In this document: one piece after another, positions 34,735-42,900 of the stretch
Layout of the letters: each line of letters starts with the position of its first letter
Position numbering within the stretch: the first letter of the stretch is position 1
Assembly: GCA_947499565.1 (NCBI GenBank)
Contig: CANMOV010000002.1
Location: forward strand, 372,001 to 436,000
Length of the DNA: 64,000 nt
Reading direction: 5' to 3'
Origin: an uncultured Croceitalea sp.
GTDB taxonomy: Bacteria > Bacteroidota > Bacteroidia > Flavobacteriales > Flavobacteriaceae
The notes under the pieces: model-generated
The model's database searches: none
Told to the model about the DNA's origin: nothing
What the model saw: only the letters and a program-made list of their open reading frames with translations
Made by a program: the position numbers and the translations under genes

Positions 34735-36447
34735 ATGGCGCATTACGAAGCACCTATACGAAAACCCCTGGTAACTGGCGATAAAAGCTATCACGATGTA
34801 TCTGTTGATATAGCTCGTCCTGTAGAGGGAAAGGCCAACAAACAATGGTGGATAGTTTTTTCCATTGCTTTGATAGCATTTCTTTGGGGTATCGGTTGTA
34901 TCATATATACCATTTCTACGGGTATTGGAGTTTGGGGTTTAAACCGAACCGTTAACTGGGCTTGGGATATTACTAACTTTGTTTGGTGGGTAGGTATTGG
35001 TCACGCAGGAACATTAATTTCAGCAGTATTGTTACTCTTCCGTCAAAAGTGGAGAATGGCGATTAACCGTTCTGCGGAGGCTATGACAATTTTCTCGGTA
35101 ATCCAAGCAGGTCTTTTCCCAATAATTCACATGGGTCGTCCTTGGTTAGCATATTGGGTATTGCCAATTCCAAACCAATTTGGATCTCTATGGGTAAACT
35201 TTAATTCTCCATTGCTTTGGGATGTATTTGCAATTTCTACCTATTTATCTGTTTCATTGGTTTTCTGGTGGACAGGTCTATTGCCAGATTTTGCAATGAT
35301 TAGAGATAGAGCTGTTAAACCATTCCAGAAGAAAATATATAGTCTATTAAGTTTTGGGTGGACTGGTCGTGCAAAAGATTGGCAGCGTTTTGAAGAAGTT
35401 TCATTGGTATTAGCTGGTTTAGCTACACCACTTGTACTTTCTGTGCACACCATTGTATCTTTTGACTTCGCAACTTCGGTCATTCCAGGTTGGCATACCA
35501 CTATTTTTCCACCTTACTTTGTTGCTGGTGCAATTTTCTCTGGTTTTGCCATGGTGAATACACTTTTAATCATCATGCGTAAAGTGTGTAGTTTGGAAGA
35601 CTATATCACAGTGCAACACATAGAGTTAATGAATATCGTTATCATGATAACAGGTTCTATTGTAGGTTGTGCTTACATCACTGAGCTGTTTATTGCGTGG
35701 TATTCTGGTGTTGAATATGAACAATATGCATTCTTAAATCGCGCAACTGGTCCTTATGCATGGGCATATTGGGCAATGATGACTTGTAACGTATTTTCCC
35801 CTCAATTTATGTGGTCTAAAAAACTGCGTACAAGTATTATGTTCTCCTTCTTTATTTCTATTGTGGTAAACATAGGAATGTGGTTTGAGCGTTTCGTTAT
35901 TATTGTAACCTCTTTGCATAGAGATTATTTGCCGTCTTCATGGACGATGTTCTCACCAACATTTGTAGACATCGGAATATTTATAGGTACCATAGGATTC
36001 TTCTTTGTACTATTCTTATTATACTCTAGAACATTCCCTGTAATTGCGCAAGCTGAGGTTAAATCTATCTTAAAAGCATCTGGTTCTAAGTATAAGAAGC
36101 TAAGAGATTCAGGTAAGCCCTTATATGAAATGCCAAAAGGCACTGTAAAAAAAGCAACTCCTGCTCCTGCGGTTGAAGGGAACAAAGATGAGAAGGTTTC
36201 AGCTTTAATGGATAAGCTAGGTTCTTTTAATCCAGAAACAGATACTGCAGATGAGCTACAAAAAATTAAAGGAGTTGGTCCTCAAATGGAACAAGTCTTA
36301 AATCAAATTGGAATATTCACTTTTGCTCAGGTGAGTAAAATGACAAAAAGTGAATACGATTTATTGGATTCGATTACTGAAAAGTTCCCTGGTCGTGCGC
36401 AACGTGACGATTGGGCTGGTCAGGCGAAAAAACTAAATAATAAGTAA
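34735..36447 (+). CDS. actC: alternative complex III subunit ActC (NrfD-like) with C-terminal helix-hairpin-helix domain
   Basis: 570-aa NrfD-family integral membrane subunit with about ten transmembrane helices to residue 445, likely forming the quinol site (NRTVNWAWDITNFVWWVGIGHAG). After the last helix comes a Lys/Pro/Ala linker and then, at about 500-568, a compact domain containing DELQKIKGVGPQMEQVLNQIG, TFAQVSKMT and a final helix. IKGVGP followed by LNQIGIFTF is the signature of small helix-hairpin-helix domains otherwise seen in DNA-binding or fused respiratory proteins. The tail makes the protein about 100 aa longer than its membrane core needs; its function is unknown. Confidence 0.93.
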   Translation: MAHYEAPIRKPLVTGDKSYHDVSVDIARPVEGKANKQWWIVFSIALIAFLWGIGCIIYTISTGIGVWGLNRTVNWAWDITNFVWWVGIGHAGTLISAVLLLFRQKWRMAINRSAEAMTIFSVIQAGLFPIIHMGRPWLAYWVLPIPNQFGSLWVNFNSPLLWDVFAISTYLSVSLVFWWTGLLPDFAMIRDRAVKPFQKKIYSLLSFGWTGRAKDWQRFEEVSLVLAGLATPLVLSVHTIVSFDFATSVIPGWHTTIFPPYFVAGAIFSGFAMVNTLLIIMRKVCSLEDYITVQHIELMNIVIMITGSIVGCAYITELFIAWYSGVEYEQYAFLNRATGPYAWAYWAMMTCNVFSPQFMWSKKLRTSIMFSFFISIVVNIGMWFERFVIIVTSLHRDYLPSSWTMFSPTFVDIGIFIGTIGFFFVLFLLYSRTFPVIAQAEVKSILKASGSKYKKLRDSGKPLYEMPKGTVKKATPAPAVEGNKDEKVSALMDKLGSFNPETDTADELQKIKGVGPQMEQVLNQIGIFTFAQVSKMTKSEYDLLDSITEKFPGRAQRDDWAGQAKKLNNK

Positions 36448-36449
36448 TT

Positions 36450-36977
36450 ATGGCATCAAAAGTTATACATGCAGTTTACAACGACGATGACATATTGATG
36501 CATGCTGTCAAAGAAGTTCGTGCAGCTCATCATCATATAGAAGAAGTCTATACACCGTTTCCAGTGCATGGTCTAGACAAGGCTATGGGTCTTGCAGATA
36601 CACGTATTGCCATCACATCTTTTATGTATGGTTGTTTAGGATTAACGGTTGCAATTGTTATGATGAATTACATCATGATACAAGATTGGCCTCAAGATAT
36701 TGGTGGTAAACCAAGTTTTAGTTATTTGGAGAACATGCCGGCGTTTGTTCCTATTATGTTTGAATTAACAGTATTCTTTGCAGCTCACTTAATGGTTATT
36801 ACTTTTTATTTAAGAAGTAGAATGTGGCCTTTTAAAAAAGCTGAAAATCCGGACAAGAGAACTACAGATGACCTTTTTTTAATGGAGGTTGGCGTGCATG
36901 GAAATGAAAAGGAATTAAAAGATTTATTGCTTAATACCGGAGCAATTGAAGTAACAGTTACAGAAAAGGATGAATAG
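36450..36977 (+). CDS. actD: alternative complex III subunit ActD (DUF3341)
   Basis: 175-aa membrane subunit of alternative complex III. A cytoplasmic N-terminal part containing VYTPFPVHGLDKAMGL is followed by two transmembrane helices (about 51-72 and 97-120, with MFELTVFFAAHLMVI between polar loops) and a soluble C-terminus. This is the DUF3341 pattern. It starts 2 nt after actC and overlaps actE by 8 nt at the first candidate start, so the operon is tightly coupled. Confidence 0.92.
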   Translation: MASKVIHAVYNDDDILMHAVKEVRAAHHHIEEVYTPFPVHGLDKAMGLADTRIAITSFMYGCLGLTVAIVMMNYIMIQDWPQDIGGKPSFSYLENMPAFVPIMFELTVFFAAHLMVITFYLRSRMWPFKKAENPDKRTTDDLFLMEVGVHGNEKELKDLLLNTGAIEVTVTEKDE

Positions 36978-37548
36978 CATGAAGCAATTCGTAAAAATAG
37001 TTTTTGCAATACTACTAGTTGGTAGTGTGACTTCTTGTGCAGACAAGAATTCACCTAATTACCAGTATATGCCCAACATGTATGAAGGTGTAGGGTATGA
37101 AACTTATGCAGGAGTGGATAACGGTTTATTTCCTGAAGGGACTGAAGCTATGCTCCCACCTGCAAATACGATTTCAAGAAACTGGCTGCCATTTGAATAT
37201 GACAATTCACCTGAGGGTAAAGAGTTGGCTAGAGCAATGTCTAGCCCTCTTGATTCTTTAAATACAGAAGAGAATTTGGCAAAAGGAGCTGAGTTATATG
37301 CTGTTTATTGTGCTATCTGTCATGGAAACAAAGGTGATGGACAAGGATGGTTAGTAAAGCAAGAAAAGATTTTAGGTGTTCCTAGTTATGATGATGTTGC
37401 AAGAAACATCAGTGTGGGTAGCACCTATCACACTATGTATTATGGTCTAAATTCCATGGGTTCTTATGCTGCTCAATTGAGTAGTGAAGAGGAACTTTGG
37501 CAAGTTGCCGAATATGTAATGAAATTAAAAGGAGACCTTTCAAAATAA
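36970..37548 (+). CDS. actE: alternative complex III subunit ActE, monoheme cytochrome c lipoprotein
   Basis: 192-aa lipoprotein with lipobox VTSC (Cys23) and one heme site CAICH (114-118) in a class I cytochrome c domain; MYYGLNSMGSYA and AEYVMKLKG follow, the first likely providing the axial Met. It is thought to pass electrons from ActA toward the terminal oxidase. The first ATG at 36970 overlaps the actD stop; a second in-frame ATG at 36979 is equally possible. Confidence 0.93.
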   Translation: MNSMKQFVKIVFAILLVGSVTSCADKNSPNYQYMPNMYEGVGYETYAGVDNGLFPEGTEAMLPPANTISRNWLPFEYDNSPEGKELARAMSSPLDSLNTEENLAKGAELYAVYCAICHGNKGDGQGWLVKQEKILGVPSYDDVARNISVGSTYHTMYYGLNSMGSYAAQLSSEEELWQVAEYVMKLKGDLSK

Positions 37549-37558
37549 GAAAACTATA

Positions 37559-38953
37559 ATGAAGTACACGTTTTCAAATAGATTAAAAATTGGTTCCATT
37601 GTCTTAATGGTGGTTGGTGCAATTTGCCTTATTTCTGGATTTTTAAGTGCTCCAAGTACTGTGGAAGAAGCAAAAGAAATGGTGGCTGCTGCTCACGGTG
37701 ATGGACATGGTGGTGGTCACGGAGAAGAAGCTTCTCATGGTACTGAGCATGAGGAGGACTATATGGAAAAATCTGGGCATACTGCAACAGCAGATAGTCA
37801 TGGTGATTCAGATGCTACTGACAAAAACCATGAAGCTGGGCATGACGCTTCACATGATGAGCATGTATTACATCAACTACAAAACAGACCATGGTCTGCT
37901 TTATATGTTGCGGCATTCTTTTTCTTTATGATTTCATTAGGGGTATTAGCCTTCTATGCAATTCAAAGAGCGGCACAAGCAGGTTGGTCGCCATTGTTGT
38001 TTAGAGTGATGGAAGGGATTACTTCTTATATAGTACCAGGTGGAATTATAGTATTTGTTATATTACTTTTATCTGTGTTGCATATGAATCATATGTTCAC
38101 ATGGGTAGACCCTGAAGTTGTTGCACATGATAAGTTGTTGCAAGGAAAAAAAGGGTATTTAAATCCTACGTTCTTTTTAATAAGAGCGGCTATCTTCTTA
38201 GGAGGTTGGATTGCCTATAGACAATATTCTAGGAAACTATCACTAGCACAAGATCAAGCTGATGATAATTCTAATTTTAAAAAGAACTTTAGAGTTTCTG
38301 CGGCATTTTTAGTGTTCTATTTAATCTCTGAGTCTATGATGTCTTGGGATTGGATTATGAGTTTAGATCCGCATTGGTTTAGTACATTGTTTGGTTGGTA
38401 TGTATTTGCTAGTATGTTCGTTTCTGGGATTACTACAATTGCATTGATTACTATTTACTTAAAATCTAAAGGATATTTACCAGAGGTAAATAATAGCCAT
38501 ATTCATGATTTGGCTAAGTTCATGTTCGGTATTAGCATTTTCTGGACGTACTTATGGTTTAGCCAGTTTATGTTGATTTGGTATGCTAATATTCCTGAAG
38601 AGGTAACTTATTTTGTAACTCGTATAGAAGATTACAAGTTGCCATTCTTTGGTATGTTGGCAATGAACTTTATTTTTCCATTACTTGTATTAATGAATAG
38701 TGATTACAAACGTGTCAACTGGTTTGTTGTTATGGCAGGGATAGTGATTTTATTTGGACATTATATGGATATCTTTAATATGGTAATGCCTGCTACTGTT
38801 GGTGATCAATGGTATTTGGGTGTTCCAGAAATTGGAGGAATATTATTTTTTGCTGGGTTATTTATTTATTACGTATTCAATGCTTTAACAAAAGAAGAAT
38901 TGACACCAAAACGTAACCCATTCATAGAGGAAAGTAGACATTTCCATTACTAA
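37559..38953 (+). CDS. actF: alternative complex III subunit ActF with His-rich loop
   Basis: 464-aa NrfD-like membrane subunit with about ten transmembrane helices; the first is at about 11-30 and the rest start near 113. The loop between helices 1 and 2 (about 31-110) holds 12 histidines within 60 residues (46-105), interleaved with Gly, Asp and Glu, a pattern suited to binding Cu, Zn or Ni. The conserved core includes MSWDWIMSLDPHWFSTLFGWYVFA and LWFSQFMLIWYANIPEE. Sixth gene of the act set; coxB follows after 26 nt. Confidence 0.93.
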   Translation: MKYTFSNRLKIGSIVLMVVGAICLISGFLSAPSTVEEAKEMVAAAHGDGHGGGHGEEASHGTEHEEDYMEKSGHTATADSHGDSDATDKNHEAGHDASHDEHVLHQLQNRPWSALYVAAFFFFMISLGVLAFYAIQRAAQAGWSPLLFRVMEGITSYIVPGGIIVFVILLLSVLHMNHMFTWVDPEVVAHDKLLQGKKGYLNPTFFLIRAAIFLGGWIAYRQYSRKLSLAQDQADDNSNFKKNFRVSAAFLVFYLISESMMSWDWIMSLDPHWFSTLFGWYVFASMFVSGITTIALITIYLKSKGYLPEVNNSHIHDLAKFMFGISIFWTYLWFSQFMLIWYANIPEEVTYFVTRIEDYKLPFFGMLAMNFIFPLLVLMNSDYKRVNWFVVMAGIVILFGHYMDIFNMVMPATVGDQWYLGVPEIGGILFFAGLFIYYVFNALTKEELTPKRNPFIEESRHFHY

Positions 38954-38979
38954 AATTCGAAAGAGAAAGTAGTTAAAGA

Positions 38980-40044
38980 ATGACGACATTATTAATATTA
39001 ACAGTTCTAGTTTTAGTGGCCATTGCAATCTGGCAAATGGGCAAAATATTTGAATTGTCACAATTGAAAGCTGACGCTTCAAGGGCTCAAATAGCTAATG
39101 ATACAGATAATAAGAATCAAGGATATTTGCTGTTTGCATTTTTGATTTTTATTTATGCAATAACCATTTTTAGCTTTGTAAAATATTCTAAATTTTTATT
39201 GCCAGAAGCGGCTTCAGAGCATGGACCAGGATATGACCAATTAATGTGGGTTTCATTTGCTGTTATCTTTTTTGTGCAAACCATTACGCAAGCCTTATTG
39301 CATTATTTTGGATACAAGTACAGAGGTGAAGAAGGTAAGAAAGCATTGTTCTATGCAGATAATGACCGTTTAGAGTTTATATGGACAATAATTCCTGTAG
39401 TAGTACTAGCTGGTTTAATCATATGGGGTTTATATTCATGGACAAACATCATGGATGTAAATGAAGATGATGACCCATTAATTGTTGAGTTATATGCACA
39501 ACAGTTTAATTGGACTGCAAGATATGGGGGTGCGGATAACGTCTTGGGCGATGCAAGTGTTCGTTTAATAGATATTAATAGAGCAAACGTAATGGGTCTT
39601 GATGAGGCTGACCCAAATGCAACAGATGATGTTATTGTAAAAGAATTACATATACCAGTAGGTAGAAAGGTAAATTTTTACATGCGTTCTCAAGATGTTT
39701 TGCATTCAGCATACATGCCGCATTTTAGAGCGCAAATGAACTGTGTGCCTGGTATGGTAACAGAATTTTCATTCACGCCTACAATTACTACAGAGCAAAT
39801 GAGATTAAACCCAGAAGTGGTTGATAAAGTAAAGAGAACAAATGTTATTAGAGCTGAAAAAGCTGCTAAAGGGATACCTAATAACGACCCATGGGAGTTT
39901 GATTACATTCTACTATGTAACAAAATTTGTGGCACATCACATTACAACATGCAGATGAAAATTATTGTAGAGACTGAGGAAGAATACAATGAATGGATGA
40001 AGAGTCAGAAAACATTTGCAGAAACCGTTTTGCCTGTTCAATAA
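38980..40044 (+). CDS. coxB: cytochrome c oxidase subunit II
   Basis: 354-aa CuA subunit that receives electrons from the cytochromes of alternative complex III. The dinuclear copper ligands are visible: His242 (VLHSAYMPHF), Cys313, Cys317, His321 and Met324 in CNKICGTSHYNM. The residue normally Glu between the two cysteines is Lys or Ile here, a variant seen in this lineage. The N-terminus has four hydrophobic segments (about 3-20, 49-70, 88-110 and 135-156), two more than the textbook subunit II. Between actF and coxA, in one operon. Confidence 0.95.
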   Translation: MTTLLILTVLVLVAIAIWQMGKIFELSQLKADASRAQIANDTDNKNQGYLLFAFLIFIYAITIFSFVKYSKFLLPEAASEHGPGYDQLMWVSFAVIFFVQTITQALLHYFGYKYRGEEGKKALFYADNDRLEFIWTIIPVVVLAGLIIWGLYSWTNIMDVNEDDDPLIVELYAQQFNWTARYGGADNVLGDASVRLIDINRANVMGLDEADPNATDDVIVKELHIPVGRKVNFYMRSQDVLHSAYMPHFRAQMNCVPGMVTEFSFTPTITTEQMRLNPEVVDKVKRTNVIRAEKAAKGIPNNDPWEFDYILLCNKICGTSHYNMQMKIIVETEEEYNEWMKSQKTFAETVLPVQ

Positions 40045-40091
40045 GATAAGGCTAGAAAAAGAAAAATAATAAATTAAAAAATTATTCGATT

Positions 40092-41921
40092 ATGTCTGCA
40101 GTAGCAAACGCACAAGTTGACGATCACGCACACGATGATCATGGACATCATCATAAAGAAACTTTTGTAACCAAATATATCTTTAGTCAAGATCATAAGA
40201 TGATTGCTAAGCAATATCTTATAACAGGTGTTTTGATTATGGGCTTTATAGGTATTGCAATGTCATTGATGTTTAGAATGCAATTGGCATGGCCGGGGGA
40301 ATCTTTTTCGATTTTTGAAGGATTGTTAGGAAAATGGGCTCCTGAAGGAGTAATGGATGCTGATGTTTACTTGGCCTTGATAACCATGCACGGTACCATT
40401 ATGGTATTCTTTGTGCTTACAGCTGGATTGAGTGGTACTTTCAGTAATTTATTAATTCCATTACAGATTGGTGCGCGAGATATGGCATCTGGCTTTTTGA
40501 ACATGCTTTCTTTTTGGATGTTCTTTGTGTCTGCAGTAATCATGGTTATTTCCTTATTTGTTGAGGCAGGACCGGCAGCTGCAGGTTGGACTATATATCC
40601 ACCGCTTAGCGCATTGCCTATGGCCCAACCAGGTTCTGGTATGGGTATGACCCTATGGTTGGTATCAATGGCTATTTTTATTGCATCATCCTTATTAGGT
40701 TCTTTAAATTATATAGTAACAGTAATCAATTTACGTACTAAAGGAATGTCTATGACAAGACTTCCATTAACAATATGGGCGTTTTTTGTAACAGCTATTA
40801 TAGGTGTAATTTCTTTCCCAGTATTGCTGTCAGCGGCTTTATTGTTAATAATGGATAGAAGTTTTGGAACTTCATTCTTCTTATCTGATATTTTTATACA
40901 AGGAGAGGTGTTACATTACCAAGGTGGTTCACCAGTATTATATGAGCACTTATTTTGGTTCTTAGGACACCCTGAAGTTTATATCGTACTATTGCCGGCT
41001 TTAGGTATTACTTCTGAAGTAATGTCTACTAATGCTAGAAAACCAATTTTTGGTTATCGTGCAATGGTGGCCTCAATTTTGGCAATTGCTTTCCTTTCAA
41101 CTATAGTTTGGGGTCACCATATGTTTATTTCTGGAATGAACCCATTCTTGGGGTCCGTATTCACATTTACAACATTATTAATTGCTATTCCTTCGGCGGT
41201 AAAAGCATTTAATTACATAACCACACTCTGGAAAGGAAACCTTCAGCTCAATCCTGCTATGTTATTTTCTATAGCATTGGTATCAACTTTTATTACAGGT
41301 GGACTTACAGGGATTATTCTTGGGGATAGTGCATTGGATATTAATGTTCATGATACTTATTTTGTTGTAGCTCACTTCCACTTGGTGATGGGTATTTCAG
41401 CATTGTATGGACTCTTTGCAGGTGTTTATCATTGGTTCCCTAAAATGTTCCAAGGACGTATGATGAATAAGAACTTGGGCTATGTCCACTTTTGGGTGAC
41501 TGCAATATGTGCCTATGGGGTTTTCTTCCCTATGCACTTTGTTGGTATGGCTGGTGTTCCTCGTAGGTATTATGAGAATACAGCATTCCCTATGTTTGAT
41601 GAGTTAACTGATGTTCAAGTACTAATGACTGTATTTGCATTGATAGCCGGCGCTGCTCAGTTAGTATTTGTATACAACTTTGTAAGAAGTATTTTCTACG
41701 GAAAGAAAGGACCTAAAAACCCTTGGAAGTCTAATACATTAGAATGGACAGCAGAAGTGAAGCATATCCACGGTAACTGGGATGGTCCAATTCCTGAAGT
41801 ACACCGTTGGGCGTATGACTACAGTAAAACGTATGAAAATGGAGAATACATTATAAAAGGTCAAGATTATGTGCCTCAACATATTCCGTTACAAGATGAT
41901 GAAGAGGAGATGAATCATTAA
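40092..41921 (+). CDS. coxA: cytochrome c oxidase subunit I
   Basis: 609-aa catalytic subunit that reduces oxygen and pumps protons. CuB ligands and the cross-linked tyrosine are in HPEVY (His293, Tyr297), His342-His343 lie in WGHHMF, and the heme-binding histidines in HDTYFVVAHFHLVMG (420-434, with His428 and His430). Twelve transmembrane helices are apparent. The N-terminus starts MSAVANAQVDDHAHDDHGHHH, a histidine-rich tail of unknown role. Last gene of the act-cox operon; a strong terminator follows. Confidence 0.96.
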   Translation: MSAVANAQVDDHAHDDHGHHHKETFVTKYIFSQDHKMIAKQYLITGVLIMGFIGIAMSLMFRMQLAWPGESFSIFEGLLGKWAPEGVMDADVYLALITMHGTIMVFFVLTAGLSGTFSNLLIPLQIGARDMASGFLNMLSFWMFFVSAVIMVISLFVEAGPAAAGWTIYPPLSALPMAQPGSGMGMTLWLVSMAIFIASSLLGSLNYIVTVINLRTKGMSMTRLPLTIWAFFVTAIIGVISFPVLLSAALLLIMDRSFGTSFFLSDIFIQGEVLHYQGGSPVLYEHLFWFLGHPEVYIVLLPALGITSEVMSTNARKPIFGYRAMVASILAIAFLSTIVWGHHMFISGMNPFLGSVFTFTTLLIAIPSAVKAFNYITTLWKGNLQLNPAMLFSIALVSTFITGGLTGIILGDSALDINVHDTYFVVAHFHLVMGISALYGLFAGVYHWFPKMFQGRMMNKNLGYVHFWVTAICAYGVFFPMHFVGMAGVPRRYYENTAFPMFDELTDVQVLMTVFALIAGAAQLVFVYNFVRSIFYGKKGPKNPWKSNTLEWTAEVKHIHGNWDGPIPEVHRWAYDYSKTYENGEYIIKGQDYVPQHIPLQDDEEEMNH

Positions 41922-41943
41922 ATTTTCTCTGTTTATAAAATAT

Positions 41944-41976
41944 AAAAAACCCAACTTTTTAAAGTTGGGTTTTTTA
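41944..41976 (+). terminator. terminator of the act-cox operon
   Basis: AACCCAACTTT/AAAGTTGGGTT is a perfect 11-bp stem flanked by A-runs and followed by TTTTTT, 23 nt after the coxA stop. Confidence 0.92.
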
Positions 41977-42075
41977 TTTGGTTAATTTGGCATAGATTTT
42001 TCTTGTTATCTTAAGCAAGATGACTTTTTAGAAAAAGTGTGTCTAAATTTTAGAATGAGAATTAACTTTAAGAAT

Positions 42076-42900
42076 ATGAAAAAACTAGTCATTATTATAG
42101 CAGTATGCCTTCCTATTTTGACAACTGCACAGCGCAAACCTAAAATTAAAGGAAATCGCTCTGTAACTGAAGTTAGAGAAGATTTGCCCGCATTTAATGC
42201 GGTAGAGTTAAATGATAATTTAGATATTCAATTAAAAAAATCTTTTGGTGAGGGTTATGAAATTACCGCAGATGATAATTTGATTGATGTTTTAAAATTT
42301 AAAGTAGAGGATAGTACTTTGGTAATCTCTTCGTTTTATACGATTACTTCCAAAAAGAAACTGGAGATTACCGTAAATTACAAGGAACTAAAGGCTATTA
42401 CGCAACGTGACGGAAGAATAACAATGTTAGATGTATTATCCACGGATAATTTATATGTAAATACTTTTGGGCCTTCAAAATTGTCATTAAAAGCAAGTGC
42501 TTTTATTGCCAGTTTAAATATGGAAGACAACAGCAGTGGAGATTTTAACTTAGATGTAGATTCTTTAAATGTAAGCCTTAAGCACCGATCAGATGCAGCT
42601 ATTTATTCCGTTAGTAGTGCTAAGAATATAGAATTATTAAATACGGCATCACTGGATATGGAAGGTACTACTGATTCCTTGAGCCTAAAAATGTATAATA
42701 ATACCAAATTTATTGGCCAAAAGCTGGAATCAGGTACTGCTAAAATCCAAATTGAAGAATCTTCTAGTGCACGTATTAATGCTTTTCGAGAATTAGAGCT
42801 TAAATCCAGGGGTAACTCAAAAACCTATCTTTATGGAGACCCTAAAATTACAATCTTGGAATTTTTAGATACCTCGCAGCTTATCAAAAAAGAGAATTAA
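42076..42900 (+). CDS. exported GIN-domain protein (DUF2807-like)
   Basis: 274-aa protein with a signal peptide (MKKLVIIIAVCLPILTTAQ) and a right-handed beta-repeat body of the head-GIN type: FNAVELNDNLDIQLKKS, LEITVNYKELKAITQRDG, then successive NLYVNTFGPSKLSLKA-like strands. Usually periplasmic or surface-exposed; function unknown. The ATG at 42076 directly precedes the signal peptide, while the upstream frame from 42037 would add a non-signal stretch. Its stop overlaps the stop of the convergent acyl-CoA gene. Confidence 0.8.
   Translation: MKKLVIIIAVCLPILTTAQRKPKIKGNRSVTEVREDLPAFNAVELNDNLDIQLKKSFGEGYEITADDNLIDVLKFKVEDSTLVISSFYTITSKKKLEITVNYKELKAITQRDGRITMLDVLSTDNLYVNTFGPSKLSLKASAFIASLNMEDNSSGDFNLDVDSLNVSLKHRSDAAIYSVSSAKNIELLNTASLDMEGTTDSLSLKMYNNTKFIGQKLESGTAKIQIEESSSARINAFRELELKSRGNSKTYLYGDPKITILEFLDTSQLIKKEN

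Noticed and set aside
37647..37931. 94-codon plus-strand frame within actF
   Set aside because: Out-of-frame reading of the His-rich loop; actF is continuous in its own frame.
42897..42900. Overlap of the GIN-domain and acyl-CoA gene stops as a sign of a sequencing error
   Set aside because: Both reading frames are intact and of normal length; convergent stop overlap is common in compact genomes.
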